Shown: one piece after another, positions 26,037-35,663 of the stretch
Numbering within the stretch: the stretch's first letter is position 1
How the letters are laid out: every line of letters starts with the position of its first letter
Assembly: GCA_023426245.1 (NCBI GenBank)
Contig: JAFABB010000040.1
Coordinates: forward strand, 1-64,000
Length of the DNA stretch: 64,000 bases
DNA from: Bacillota bacterium
GTDB taxonomy: Bacteria; Bacillota; UBA4882; UBA8346
Direction: 5' to 3'
Position numbers and translations under genes: made by a program
Notes under the pieces: generated by a model
The model's database searches: none
Seen by the model: only the letters and a program-made list of their open reading frames with translations
What the model was told of the DNA's origin: nothing

Positions 26037-26102
26037 AAAAAAAGGGCTTTCCCAAAGGTAAATTCGTGCCCATCGCACAATTTTTTGGGATAGCCCCTTT
26101 TC
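26037..26102. repeat. Hairpin repeat / terminator
   Basis: Arms AAAAGGGCTTTCCCAAA and TTTTGGGATAGCCCCTTTT form a long stem with T-runs at both ends, between the convergent ppiB and sugar-binding-protein genes. The ends match the family at 491-604 and 1557-1653. It would stop transcription from both sides. Confidence 0.7.
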
Positions 26103-26122
26103 CTGGTATTCCAACCTATCAA

Positions 26123-27130
26123 CTAATAAACTTTCTTCCACTCATCGATATTGGTTTTGTCGAATTTGAAAGGATCGCCCAGCATAATCTCGGTACCCTT
26201 ACCGACTTGAACGACCTTTTTAACACCTAGTTTACCTGCTTTAAAAGATTGTCCGGCTTTACCGGTAATCGTCTTTTTGACTAAAGCATTCGCAGCATAT
26301 CCGGTAAGATAACCTACATCAATCGGATTCCACAAGTACATCCACTCGCAAATGCCGCTTCCGATATAGTCAGCCATTTCACTGGGCAGTCCCAGGCCAG
26401 TCAAGTGTACTTTCCCTTTTAAGCCTTTATCGGTAAGAACTTTCCCGGCTGCAGCAATACCGACGGTGGTAGGAGCGATAATTGCCTTTAGATCGGGATA
26501 GGTTTTGAGCAATGCCTCGGTTTCCGATACGCTCTTGTCCCTTAGGTCATCGCCGTATGTCACTTTCACCAGTTGAATATTTTTATATTGGGGTTTTTTC
26601 AATTCATCCTTCATGTACTCGATCCAGGTGTTCTGGTTGGTAGCCTGGGAGGTTGCGCTCAAAACAGCAATCTGGCCGTTACCGCCGATCATTTGAGCGA
26701 CGGCTTGAATTTCAATCCGCCCGATTCGCTCGGAGTCGGCCTGATTGACATGAACCATCCGGCTTTGCTGATTTACAGCCGAGTCAAAAGATAACACTTT
26801 GATTCCTTGTTTCAGCGCCTTGGTCAACACCGGTTGCAGTGCGTCCGGATCATTGCCGGATATGGCAATCGCGTCCACCCGTTGAGCAATCAATTCTTCG
26901 ATCATTTGAATTTGAGCTTCCACAGTGGGTTGGTCGGGAGCCTTCAAAATAGCTTGACCGCCCAGTTCGGCGATGGCCTTTTTAAAGCCTTCCATGATTT
27001 TTTCACCATAGGGATTCCCGGTATTCTTGAAGATGATTGCATAACGTTTCTGCGCTGCGCCATAAATGGATCCTCCAAGGAGTACCAGAACCAATACCAA
27101 GCTGATGACGACACTTAAAAACCTTTTCAC
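26123..27130 (-). CDS. rhaS: Rhamnose-type sugar ABC transporter substrate-binding protein
   Basis: The 335-residue periplasmic-binding-protein type 1 (RbsB-like) fold starts with a signal peptide (MKRFLSVVISLVLVLVLLGG). YAIIFKNTGNPYGEKIMEGF, AQRVDAIAISGNDPDAL, KVLSFDSAV and LGLPSEMADYIGSGICEWMYLWNP follow, a pattern typical of the RhaS group of ABC rhamnose binders. It is the last gene of the importer operon, separated from the permeases by a 195 bp gap that holds a large inverted repeat. No lipobox Cys is seen, which is unusual for a Gram-positive binding protein. Confidence 0.83.
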   Translation of the reverse strand: MKRFLSVVISLVLVLVLLGGSIYGAAQKRYAIIFKNTGNPYGEKIMEGFKKAIAELGGQAILKAPDQPTVEAQIQMIEELIAQRVDAIAISGNDPDALQPVLTKALKQGIKVLSFDSAVNQQSRMVHVNQADSERIGRIEIQAVAQMIGGNGQIAVLSATSQATNQNTWIEYMKDELKKPQYKNIQLVKVTYGDDLRDKSVSETEALLKTYPDLKAIIAPTTVGIAAAGKVLTDKGLKGKVHLTGLGLPSEMADYIGSGICEWMYLWNPIDVGYLTGYAANALVKKTITGKAGQSFKAGKLGVKKVVQVGKGTEIMLGDPFKFDKTNIDEWKKVY

Positions 27131-27160
27131 AACTACTTTCCCCCCTTGTTTTTTTATATA

Positions 27161-27291
27161 AAACAGTCTAGCAGCCTGTGGGTAATGTAAATTTTTATAG
27201 TCTTATATCCAACATATCATATTTGGTTCAAATATTAATCCCGTATTTAGTAATCGAGATGAATATTCACACAGGCTGCCAGCGACTGTCT
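27161..27291 (-). other. Large inverted repeat between permease and binding-protein genes
   Basis: AAACAGTCTAGCAGCCTGTG (27161-27180) pairs with CACAGGCTGCCAGCGACTGT (27269-27288), enclosing about 90 nt of AT-rich DNA. In the operon RNA it would form a long stem just ahead of the binding-protein gene. It may stabilise that mRNA segment or limit read-through. No T-run follows, so a simple terminator is less likely. Confidence 0.6.
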
Positions 27292-27325
27292 TATACTTTT
27301 CGCGACCTGCAAATTTCGATTCATT

Positions 27326-28315
27326 TCAAATTCTTTTGACCTTGCCGATATTCAATTTAAGATTGGGAATTACTACTGCAAAAATCAGTAATAGTCCAAT
27401 AACCACCAATAAAACTTGGGCTGGAACATTGACCAGCCCCAGGCCGTAACGGAGAAAACCGATTAAGAAAATGGCAATGATCGCCCCAATCATACGTCCC
27501 TTGCCTCCGGCAGTGCTGATCCCCCCCAGGACGGCCATGGCGATTACGTCTAATTCATAGCCGAGCGCAACATTGGGCCGGGTACTACCCATCCGGGAAG
27601 TAAGAAACAATGCCGTCACACCGGACATTAAACCTGCCAAAGTAAAGATGATCACCTTAATAAGGTCCACTTGAATTCCGGAAAAACGACTGGCCGTGAT
27701 ATTGTTACCCATTGCAAAAACCCGCCTGCCAAAAGTGGTCTTATGAAGCAATATACCAAAAATCACCGCACATATCGCAAATATCACCAAAACAAAGGGA
27801 ATGCCTTCGATATCTCCCCAACCCAAGTAGGTATACCAACCCGGAAATTGGCCCGCTGCCCTATCTTCTAGTATAATATAGGCGATTCCCCGGTAAATGA
27901 TCATGGTGGAAAGAGTAACAATCACTGCCGATAACTCTTTAAACCTAACAATGATCAGTCCGTTGAAAAGGCCGCACAAGGTTCCCACGGCCAAACAAAG
28001 CACCATAGCCAGCCCCATCGGGACGCCCATATTGTAGGTCACCGCCATAACAACAGCCGATAAGGCCACCGTGGAACCAACCGAAATATCGATATCTCCC
28101 AGAATAAGAATATAAACCATCGGCAGTACGATAAAGGCTTTGTCCAAGAAGGTATTGGTCGCACCCAGCAGACCGCTTCCGTTCAAATAATAAGGTGAAA
28201 GAATCATATTGATGATGTTGACAATGATGAAGATTACCATCAGCATCCATTCCCACTGGAAGAAAAAATCTTTCAAGTCAAATTCCTTATGGGAAATTAT
28301 GGTCTTCTGTTCCAT
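27326..28315 (-). CDS. rhaQ: Rhamnose-type sugar ABC transporter permease (second)
   Basis: The 329-residue integral membrane protein of the BPD_transp_2 (RbsC-like) family has about eight to ten hydrophobic segments. Family motifs are DIDISVGSTVALSAVVMA, the GLFNGLIIVRFKE loop and DVIAMAVLGGISTAGGKGRM, which contacts the ATPase. It lies three bases downstream of the first permease gene, so the two are co-translated. Two distinct permease subunits are the rule in RhaPQ-type importers. Confidence 0.85.
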   Translation of the reverse strand: MEQKTIISHKEFDLKDFFFQWEWMLMVIFIIVNIINMILSPYYLNGSGLLGATNTFLDKAFIVLPMVYILILGDIDISVGSTVALSAVVMAVTYNMGVPMGLAMVLCLAVGTLCGLFNGLIIVRFKELSAVIVTLSTMIIYRGIAYIILEDRAAGQFPGWYTYLGWGDIEGIPFVLVIFAICAVIFGILLHKTTFGRRVFAMGNNITASRFSGIQVDLIKVIIFTLAGLMSGVTALFLTSRMGSTRPNVALGYELDVIAMAVLGGISTAGGKGRMIGAIIAIFLIGFLRYGLGLVNVPAQVLLVVIGLLLIFAVVIPNLKLNIGKVKRI

Positions 28316-28318
28316 GGC

Positions 28319-29326
28319 CTATATTTTCCTCCTCATGAGATTGTTCCAGTCGACGCCTCGCTTTACCAGGACATTGGTTATCACAGCGACCAGAATAATA
28401 ATGCCTTGAATGGCCTGTTGCCAGAAGGGAGATACTTTAATCAACGGCAAGGCATTATTTAAAATTCCCAACAGCAGAGAACCGAGAATAATCCCGGAAA
28501 CCTTTCCCGATCCCCCGGCAATGCTCACTCCTCCCAAAACGCAGGCGGCAATGACATTCATTTCGTACCCCATTCCGGTGTCATTTTGTGCTGAAGCAAA
28601 CCGGGACACCCACAACACTCCGGCCAATCCCGCCAAGGCTCCCATAATGCCGTAAACCAGCAATAAAATCTTGTTGGTATTGATTCCGCTAATTTTAGCC
28701 GAATCAGGATTACTTCCCACCGCGTATATCTGTCTGCCGGTCCGGGTATAGTTGATAAAGTAGTAGAAAATCACATAAATGATAATGGCGGTTACAACCA
28801 AGTTATTGATGCCCAGAAACGATCCGGTGGCAATGCCTTTGAATCCGGAAGACATCTGATAAGCGCTGATCCACTTTCCCTTACTGACGATAAAGGTTAA
28901 TCCCCGAAAGATGTTCATCATACCCAGAGAGGCGATAATCGGAAGGATGCCCCACCTGGAAACCAAAAGACCTAAAATACTCCCGCAAAGTAGCCCGATT
29001 AGGGTTCCAAACAAAATCAGCAGTACCGGAGATAATCCCGGGTTAACACTGACCATCATGGCAGTGATCATACCCGATAAAGCCAAGGTCGCTCCGATGG
29101 AAAGATCAATCCCCCGGGTTACAATCACCAACATCATGCCAACGGCAAGAATGCTTAAAATAGCAGTATTAATGCTCAAGTCTTTGAGATTTTCAATCGT
29201 CAGAAAACTCGCATTGCGTGATTGTACTAAAAGAGCGAGAATAATGATAAATCCCAGCAAACCAAGTTCCCTAAACCGAGAGATTTTCACACTGAACAGC
29301 GTTTTATTCAAAATTTTTTCTTCCAT
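28319..29326 (-). CDS. rhaP: Rhamnose-type sugar ABC transporter permease (first)
   Basis: This 335-residue RbsC-like permease is the partner of the downstream permease. It shows TRGIDLSIGATLALSGMITA, GLLVSRWGILPIIASLGMMNIFRG as transmembrane elements and the ATPase-coupling loop NVIAACVLGGVSIAGGSGKV. It starts 18 bp after the ATPase gene. Substrate assignment rests on the order ATPase-permease-permease-binding protein and on the nearby rhamnose genes. Confidence 0.85.
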   Translation of the reverse strand: MEEKILNKTLFSVKISRFRELGLLGFIIILALLVQSRNASFLTIENLKDLSINTAILSILAVGMMLVIVTRGIDLSIGATLALSGMITAMMVSVNPGLSPVLLILFGTLIGLLCGSILGLLVSRWGILPIIASLGMMNIFRGLTFIVSKGKWISAYQMSSGFKGIATGSFLGINNLVVTAIIIYVIFYYFINYTRTGRQIYAVGSNPDSAKISGINTNKILLLVYGIMGALAGLAGVLWVSRFASAQNDTGMGYEMNVIAACVLGGVSIAGGSGKVSGIILGSLLLGILNNALPLIKVSPFWQQAIQGIIILVAVITNVLVKRGVDWNNLMRRKI

Positions 29327-29344
29327 AGACTTCCCACTCCTTTT

Positions 29345-30868
29345 TTATACTGCGGCTTGAGTGGCATGACCATCAGCCCGGCTTGCCATAGCGGCTTCAA
29401 GGATATTTTCCTGAGTGGCCTCCTTACAATCCAATATCCTGGTGATTCTTCCTTCTCGCATAACCATAATCCGGTCACTCATGCCGAGAACCTCCGGCAT
29501 CTCAGAGGAAATCATGATAATCCCATAGCCCCCACGGGCCAAATCCCTGATAATTTCATAAATGGCAGCCTTGGCTCCCACATCAATTCCTTTCGTAGGT
29601 TCGTCAAGAATGATAACTTTAACAGCCGCCGTCAATACCTTGGCTATCAGCACCTTCTGTTGATTACCCCCAGACAAAGAATCCGCGGAATCAAAAATGC
29701 TCTTCGCTTTCACCAGCATTTTCTCACACAGTCTTTGCGCCAATTCCGCTTCCTTCCGGTCATTAAGCCAGCCCATCCGGGAAAGTTTTCTTAATACAGG
29801 CAATGTAATATTCCGGTCGATTGCCCATTTCAACACCAATCCTTGCATTTGCCGATCTTCGGGAAGATAGCCAATACCCAGGTCCATAGCGGTTAACGGA
29901 TTATTGATGGTTACCTTTTTCCCTTCCAGATATATCTGACCCTTATCGTAGGGGAAGACCCCAAAAATCGCCTGACATAATTCACTTCTTCCCGCGCCGA
30001 CCAGACCGGTCAGTCCCAAAATTTCTCCCCGGCGCAAAACGAAAGAGATGTCGTTAAAATATCCGGTCTTACCAAGCCCCTTTACTTCCATCAATTCTTC
30101 ACCGATAGTTCCGGTTCTTTGGGGAAACAATTGGGTGATTTCCCGGCCCACCATGGCAACAATCAATTTTTCACTGGATATTTCCTTCACATTCCAAGTT
30201 CCGATATACTGTCCATCCCTAAGCGCCGTCACTCTGTCCGCCAACCTGTACATATCCTCCATCCGGTGGGAAATGAAAATCAAGGAGACGCCATTATTCC
30301 GAAGCCGTTCGGTAATACGGTACAGTTCTTCACTTTCGCGTTTGGTTAATGCGGATGTCGGTTCATCCATGATGATGATCGAAGCATGAGTGGATAATGC
30401 TTTGGCGATCTCCACCGTTTGCTGTTGGGCTACACTCAACGCACCCATTTGAGTTTTGGGATCGATCTCCACTCCTAGCTCCGCTAATAGTCTTTTGGCC
30501 TCCTGATGCATTTGTTTCCACAAAATACGCTGCGTGCGTTTTTGTACCGTTTCATGGCCCATAAAAATATTTTCAGTAACCGTTAAATCGGGGTAACAAG
30601 TTACATGCTGGTAAATGGCAGCAATCCCCGCATCTTCTGCGTCATTTGGGTTTTTGAAGACTACTTTTTGGTTTTTTAAAAGGATGTCACCTTGGTCCGG
30701 CTGATGTACGCCGGTGATAATCTTAATAAAAGTCGATTTTCCAGCACCGTTTTCCCCCATCAACGCATGAATTTCCCCGCGTTTTAATTCAAAATGCACA
30801 TCGCTTAAGGCCTTTACTCCCGGAAAAGTTTTGGTAATTCCCCGGAGTTCCAATATGTAATCAGACAA
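29345..30868 (-). CDS. rhaT: Rhamnose-type sugar ABC transporter ATP-binding protein (two nucleotide-binding domains)
   Basis: The 507-residue double ATPase of the RbsA class powers the importer. The first domain has Walker A GENGAGKST, LSVAQQQ and IIMDEPTSALT with FISHR. The second has the family-typical degenerate Walker A GLVGAGRSEL, LSGGNQQK and IILDEPTKGIDVGAK. Translation starts at TTG 30868, preceded by GGAGGAGAG. It heads the importer operon. The symbol follows the rhizobial ABC rhamnose nomenclature, not the E. coli symporter RhaT. Confidence 0.87.
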   Translation of the reverse strand: MSDYILELRGITKTFPGVKALSDVHFELKRGEIHALMGENGAGKSTFIKIITGVHQPDQGDILLKNQKVVFKNPNDAEDAGIAAIYQHVTCYPDLTVTENIFMGHETVQKRTQRILWKQMHQEAKRLLAELGVEIDPKTQMGALSVAQQQTVEIAKALSTHASIIIMDEPTSALTKRESEELYRITERLRNNGVSLIFISHRMEDMYRLADRVTALRDGQYIGTWNVKEISSEKLIVAMVGREITQLFPQRTGTIGEELMEVKGLGKTGYFNDISFVLRRGEILGLTGLVGAGRSELCQAIFGVFPYDKGQIYLEGKKVTINNPLTAMDLGIGYLPEDRQMQGLVLKWAIDRNITLPVLRKLSRMGWLNDRKEAELAQRLCEKMLVKAKSIFDSADSLSGGNQQKVLIAKVLTAAVKVIILDEPTKGIDVGAKAAIYEIIRDLARGGYGIIMISSEMPEVLGMSDRIMVMREGRITRILDCKEATQENILEAAMASRADGHATQAAV

Positions 30869-31389
30869 TTTCTCTCCTCCGTTCTTTTATCGATCTGGGC
30901 CTTAAAAACTCACCTCTATCCCTTGAAGCCCAAAAACTCCAATCGATGTTTTTTTGATTATCAAGGTTTAAAGTATATTATTTTTAGTTCCGTTTGTGTT
31001 CGTTCTTGTATTATTTATATTTTACATTTTTTTAAAATATCCTTCTTTAAACTGAAATATTTCCGTGGCTTTATTGGAATGAATAAAAACAGTGAGAGAG
31101 TCTTAAAAGTATAGAAGGAATGGAAAAAGGAAGATTAACCAATCACCAGCAAACACAAAAGAACATCCGGATGAATTTCGGAGCAAATTAGTAGAGCGTA
31201 TCGTAAATAAATGGCAATCAGAAATGGGGAAGATACGCTCTACTTAAGTAAAACGTTCACAATCATTGAGTAGTTATTTAGAGAACGTTTTACTAGCTAT
31301 GATTCTCATGGCAAGAACGGAGAAATAAAAGCACCAGCCCTGGGCTGGTTGTAACGATAATCAATAACCAAAATTACTGCAATTGAATA
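30869..31389. other. Intergenic region upstream of the rhamnose importer
   Basis: It holds the nested-palindrome repeat at 31188-31293 and a small stem ACCAGCC/GGCTGGT near 31333-31350. Otherwise it is AT-rich without a credible gene. The importer promoter should lie here, but no clear -35/-10 pair stands out. Confidence 0.5.
31188..31293 (+). repeat. Nested palindromic repeat, copy A
   Basis: A first stem pairs GTAGAGCGTATC (31191-31202) with GATACGCTCTAC (31232-31243). A second pairs GTAAAACGTTC (31248-31258) with GAACGTTTTAC (31283-31293). About 85 bp of it recurs almost unchanged and inverted at 41500-41586. Confidence 0.85.
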
Positions 31390-32886
31390 TTATTTAATGG
31401 CACCGGAGGCAAAATACAAGATATTCTCCTTGGTCGCCTCTTCTTTTAAAAAGCTTTTGCAAATGGTTCCATTATACATAACTACGATGCGGTCGCACAT
31501 TCCCCGCAGCTCGTTCAAATCGGAGGAGATCATGATTACCGCAGCACCGGAACGTACCAATTCATTGATAATATTATAAACATCAACTTTGGTGCTGATA
31601 TCGACCCCGCTGGTAGGTTCATCGAATATCAACACCCGGGAATTGGCAAACAACCATTTGGCCAATCCCACCTTTTTTTGATTGCCGCCGCTTAAATTGC
31701 CAACCAATTCCGAAGGACTCTCGGTAATCTCCAGCCTTTTGGCGAAATCCCCAGCGGCATCCATTTCCTGTTTGCGAAAAAGAATTCCTTGATGGGATAC
31801 CCTTTCTAAATTAGTAAGCGTAATGTTTTCAGCGATGGACATCGTCTGGACCAGGGACTCCTGATTCCCCACTCCGGCTACGTAACATAGGCCATTGGCG
31901 ATCGCACTCCGGGGGGAAGTTATTTTTACCAGGCGTTCCTCGATAAATATTGAACCCGTATAAGGGGTGTTGATGCCGAAAAGAGTTTTTGCAAGTGTTC
32001 TCTTTCCGGCTCCGCTAAGTCCGGTTATCCCGAGTATTTCTCCTTTTCTGAGTGAAAAATTGATATGATCAATCCGTTTTGCAAAACCCAGATTCTCCAC
32101 ACGCAGGATTTCTTCTCCAGCCTTCTTGGCGAATTTCGGGTAACTATCCTCCACCTCTTTGCCGGCCATCATTTTTACGATATGACTAAGATTCATCTTT
32201 TCGATGCAGCCGGTTTTAATGACTGCCCCGTTCCTTAAGACCGTAATACCATCGGCAATCTTCATGACTTCTTCTAAGCGGTGGGAAATAAATATCGTGA
32301 TCACGCCTAATTTCTTAACTTCCCGGATCGCCTCGAACAGCAATTCAATTTCATTTTCAGTTAATGCCGCGGTGGGTTCATCCATAATCATAATCTTAGC
32401 CTTATGTGCCAACGCTTTAATGATTTCCACGAATTTCTGGTGGCCAAGGCTCAAAGTGCTGAAGGGGGTTTTCGGATCCATCGGCAAACCGAAATATTCG
32501 AGATAACCCCGGGTTTCCCGATACATACTGTCCCAATCAAGATACGAAAGACCGCATCGTTTCTTCATAAGCTCCCGCCGGATGAAAATATTTTCACACA
32601 CATTCAGATCGGGAAAAAGGTTGGTTTCCTGAAATATCATAGCAATCCCGAGCTCCTGAGCATTTTTTGGATTGAAGTTACGGATTGGGACATTATTTAA
32701 GAAAACTTCGCCACCGTCGGGTGCATAGATCCCGGCCAGGATCTTCATTAAAGTTGACTTACCGGCACCGTTCTCGCCGACCAATCCGTGGACTTTTCCG
32801 GCAGGAATAGCGATATTAACATTATTTAAGACCTTATTGCCGTTCAATTCTTTACTGATATTTTTCATTTCCAGAAAGTAACGCAA
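31390..32886 (-). CDS. Orphan sugar ABC transporter ATP-binding protein (RbsA class)
   Basis: This second double-domain sugar ATPase has 498 residues. The first domain carries GENGAGKST, LSLGHQKFVEI (signature altered from LSVAQQQ) and IMIMDEPTAALT. The second carries GLSGAGKRTL, LSGGNQKK and LIFDEPTSGVD. The start is TTG after AAGGGGG. No permease or binding-protein gene adjoins it. It lies between the DeoR gene and the importer operon. It may be a leftover of a duplicated transporter, a partner of components elsewhere or an alternative motor for the rhamnose permeases. Confidence 0.85.
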   Translation of the reverse strand: MRYFLEMKNISKELNGNKVLNNVNIAIPAGKVHGLVGENGAGKSTLMKILAGIYAPDGGEVFLNNVPIRNFNPKNAQELGIAMIFQETNLFPDLNVCENIFIRRELMKKRCGLSYLDWDSMYRETRGYLEYFGLPMDPKTPFSTLSLGHQKFVEIIKALAHKAKIMIMDEPTAALTENEIELLFEAIREVKKLGVITIFISHRLEEVMKIADGITVLRNGAVIKTGCIEKMNLSHIVKMMAGKEVEDSYPKFAKKAGEEILRVENLGFAKRIDHINFSLRKGEILGITGLSGAGKRTLAKTLFGINTPYTGSIFIEERLVKITSPRSAIANGLCYVAGVGNQESLVQTMSIAENITLTNLERVSHQGILFRKQEMDAAGDFAKRLEITESPSELVGNLSGGNQKKVGLAKWLFANSRVLIFDEPTSGVDISTKVDVYNIINELVRSGAAVIMISSDLNELRGMCDRIVVMYNGTICKSFLKEEATKENILYFASGAIK

Positions 32887-33092
32887 TCTGTTGCCCCCTT
32901 GGATTCTATCGTTGACAATCTCAAGTCCACGTATGAACCGGCTCGAAGAGAGACTTTTAACTTAAAATTAACAGCCGATAGCTTATAGCTAAGCTTACTG
33001 CAGTGAGCGGACGCCCCTTCATGAGCAGTGATCGAGTATGGATCAACAATGAACTGCTATTATTTTAGTGTTTAAAAAAATAGATATTCTGG

Positions 33093-33881
33093 TTATTCAA
33101 ATTCATAAGTCGTGTACAGTTTCACGGCGTGTTCAAAAAAGAATTTTTTATATTCTGCAGAAATCTGGCGATTCGTAATCACTTTTTTGGCCATGGTCAA
33201 ATCGCCTAATCCGGCAAAAGCCGTTTTTTCAAATTTCGATTGATCTGCTACGATGATCGTATCTTTGGAGATCTCCATTACAGTTTTGACAATTACGGAC
33301 TCTTCATAACTATCTAAGGTATATCCCGATTCAATACTTACCCCTTTGACCCCGATAAAAGCCTTGTTAATATAGATCCCTTTTAAAATCTCTTGAGAAA
33401 AATGACCTACTAAAATACCGGTTGACTGCACCAGATCTCCCCCGGTGACAATCGTCTTCACTCCCGCAAAATCCTTCAAGGCCATGCCAATATTTAGATC
33501 ATTGGTGACCACGGTTGCCTTTTTGTTGTTCATGTTTTTGGCTATTTCCAGACAGGTGGTACCGGGAGTCAAAAATACCGCTTCGCCGGGTTCAATCATA
33601 TCCGCGGCTATCCGTCCGATTATTTTGTGATCCTCGATAATTCCATCATCAGACTTTTCGCGATGAACAGCCGGTTCCTGCAGTAACCTCCCCTCTTCAT
33701 TCAATACCGCACCGCCATATGTCTTAATGACTAAACCATCTTTTGAGAATTTTTCCAAATCACGGCGGATGGTAACCTCTGAAACAGAAAACATCCTGCT
33801 TAATTCCAATACATCCACCCGTTTTTCAGTCATCAGCATATCTTTTATTTTTTGCTGCCGTTCAATCGCAAACATTGCCAT
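33093..33881 (-). CDS. DeoR-family sugar-responsive regulator
   Basis: The 262-residue protein has an N-terminal DeoR helix-turn-helix (ERQQKIKDML, then VSEVTIRRDLEKFSKDGLVIKTYGGA) and a C-terminal sensor of the sugar-phosphate-isomerase-like fold. That sensor shows FLTPGTTCLEIAKNM, VVTNDLNIGMAL, AFIGVKGVS and IIVADQSKFEK. DeoR proteins respond to phosphorylated sugars, so rhamnulose-1-phosphate is a candidate effector. It sits between the catabolic genes and the ATPase and importer genes, and so could regulate both. An AraC-type protein is also present. Confidence 0.87.
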   Translation of the reverse strand: MAMFAIERQQKIKDMLMTEKRVDVLELSRMFSVSEVTIRRDLEKFSKDGLVIKTYGGAVLNEEGRLLQEPAVHREKSDDGIIEDHKIIGRIAADMIEPGEAVFLTPGTTCLEIAKNMNNKKATVVTNDLNIGMALKDFAGVKTIVTGGDLVQSTGILVGHFSQEILKGIYINKAFIGVKGVSIESGYTLDSYEESVIVKTVMEISKDTIIVADQSKFEKTAFAGLGDLTMAKKVITNRQISAEYKKFFFEHAVKLYTTYEFE

Positions 33882-34209
33882 ACCCCTTTAGTTTTAGCTC
33901 ACGCAACACAATTTCGAAGTGACAATTAAAATACCTTTCATTGGAATTCCATCATCGAATAAGAATTTCAGATGTCAATAACCAGGAAACAATCCGTCTT
34001 TAAGGTCATTTAACGTCGGTGTGTTCGTTTATGCAAATTTATGATTGTTTAATTATGATACTTGATGCTTAATACTTCACTACTATCATAATCGCAAATT
34101 TATTTTTAGTAAATTATTTTTTTAGGGGTATCCAAATGGTTAAAAAATCCTGAAAATCATTTATCATTATCTTCAAAGAGCATAAAAACAAAATAAGGTT
34201 TGAAAAACA
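33882..34209. other. Intergenic region between fucO terminator and the DeoR gene
   Basis: No gene is seen. The DNA is AT-rich and should contain the promoter of the DeoR gene. No operator dyad stands out by eye. Confidence 0.4.
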
Positions 34210-34267
34210 GAAAACCCCCTGTATCGATTTGAAATTATTACTCCCAATCAAAAAACAGGCGGTTTTC
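34210..34267 (-). terminator. Terminator-like stem after fucO
   Basis: GAAAACCCCCTGT (34210-34222) pairs with ACAGGCGGTTTTC (34255-34267) with one mismatch, 80 bp beyond the fucO stop. The loop is long (32 nt). Confidence 0.5.
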
Positions 34268-34347
34268 AATAATGTTGAATCATCAAGGGGAAAAACTCAA
34301 CCACCATCGGCTGGAGCCGAGGGTTTAAATCCCGGTAGTTGAGACCT

Positions 34348-35517
34348 TTACCATGAGTAAGCTTTCCGGTAAAGTCCCAAAATGTCTGAAACGCTCACAT
34401 CTCTGGGATTTCCCGGGGTACAGACGTCATGAAAAGCCGCCTGGGCCAATTCTTCCAAATCTCCTTCCTTCACTCCAATTTCACTTAATTTTTGGGGAAT
34501 CCCTATTTTCTGCGATAAGGCCTTTACTGCATTCACCGCTGCTAATGCTGCATCATCCAACGATAATTTATCGACATCCGGAACACCCATCATCCGGGCA
34601 ATTTCTCTAAATTTCTCTTGAGCCGCCGGTGCGTTAAACTCCATGACATAAGGCAAAAGTAACGCATTGGCGACACCATGAGGCGTATCATAGAAAGCTC
34701 CCAGCGGATGGGCCATGGAGTGTACAATTCCTAAACCAACGTTGGAAAAGCTCATTCCCGCTATATATTGAGCTACGGCCATTCCCTCACGGGCCGTGAT
34801 GTCCGAAGGGCCCGTGACCGCTTTTTCCAGGTGCCGGGCGATCATCCGGATGGCCTTGAGTGAAAATGTATCGGACATTTCCCAGGCACCTTTGGTAATA
34901 TAACCTTCAATAGCATGAGTTAAAGCATCCATTCCTGTTGCTGCCGTTAACCCTTTGGGCATCGAAAGCATCAGCTCGGGATCGACAATCGCCAGGACCG
35001 GTATATCATGGGGATCAACGCAAACCATCTTCTTGGTTTTCTTCTCATCCGTTATTACATAATTAATCGTAACCTCAGCCGCGGTACCAGCCGTTGTCGG
35101 AAGCGCGATAATAGGAATTGACGGCTTTTTGGTGGCAGCTACTCCTTCCAAGGAGCATACATCATAAAACTCAGGGTTATTCACAATTATACCAATCCCT
35201 TTAGCGGTATCAATCGGCGAACCGCCCCCAATAGCAATCAGAAAATCGGCCGCGGAATTTTTAAAACGGTCCACACCCTGTTGAACATTGGCAACTGTGG
35301 GGTTTTGTTTAACATTATCATAGATTTGATAGGGAAACCCGGCGGCTTCCAATTCATGAAGCACCATTTCAGCCACATGGAACTTGATTAAATCCTTATC
35401 CGTTACCACAAAAGCCTTTTTAAAACCGCGCCGTTTAATCTCATCCATGATTACTTTTCGTGCGCCCGGTCCAAAATAAGAAGTCTCATTGAGTACCATC
35501 CGGTTGACTGCCATCAT
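34348..35517 (-). CDS. fucO: Lactaldehyde reductase / iron-containing alcohol dehydrogenase
   Basis: The 389-residue group III alcohol dehydrogenase reduces L-lactaldehyde to 1,2-propanediol, the last anaerobic step of rhamnose breakdown. FucO traits are RMVLNETSYFGPGA at the start, the cofactor loop IGGGSPIDTAKGIGI, PTTAGTAAEVT, and the metal-site residues in MDALTHAIEGY, VHSMAHPLGAFYDTPHG. AAGGGGGAAAAG precedes the ATG. It is the last gene of the rha operon, 146 bp after rhaD. Confidence 0.92.
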   Translation of the reverse strand: MMAVNRMVLNETSYFGPGARKVIMDEIKRRGFKKAFVVTDKDLIKFHVAEMVLHELEAAGFPYQIYDNVKQNPTVANVQQGVDRFKNSAADFLIAIGGGSPIDTAKGIGIIVNNPEFYDVCSLEGVAATKKPSIPIIALPTTAGTAAEVTINYVITDEKKTKKMVCVDPHDIPVLAIVDPELMLSMPKGLTAATGMDALTHAIEGYITKGAWEMSDTFSLKAIRMIARHLEKAVTGPSDITAREGMAVAQYIAGMSFSNVGLGIVHSMAHPLGAFYDTPHGVANALLLPYVMEFNAPAAQEKFREIARMMGVPDVDKLSLDDAALAAVNAVKALSQKIGIPQKLSEIGVKEGDLEELAQAAFHDVCTPGNPRDVSVSDILGLYRKAYSW

Positions 35518-35663
35518 CTTTTCCCCCTTAAATTAAAATTTACCAGGTTACGTATTAAGATGACTAGCTCAAACCCCATTGAGCCCGCCTTCCACCTCCC
35601 TAAAATTGGATAATTCCATTATATGCTTGTACGACCACGGCTTAAGCCACCTAAAATTTATAT

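Noticed and set aside
30923..31114. 63-codon plus-strand frame before the repeat
   Set aside because: AT-rich, biased composition, no ribosome binding site and no known family.
31191..31246. Conserved peptide KLVERIVNKWQSEMGKIRST encoded by both repeat copies
   Set aside because: The frame is open in both copies, but upstream sequences differ and one has a stop just before; the palindromic structure explains the conservation better.
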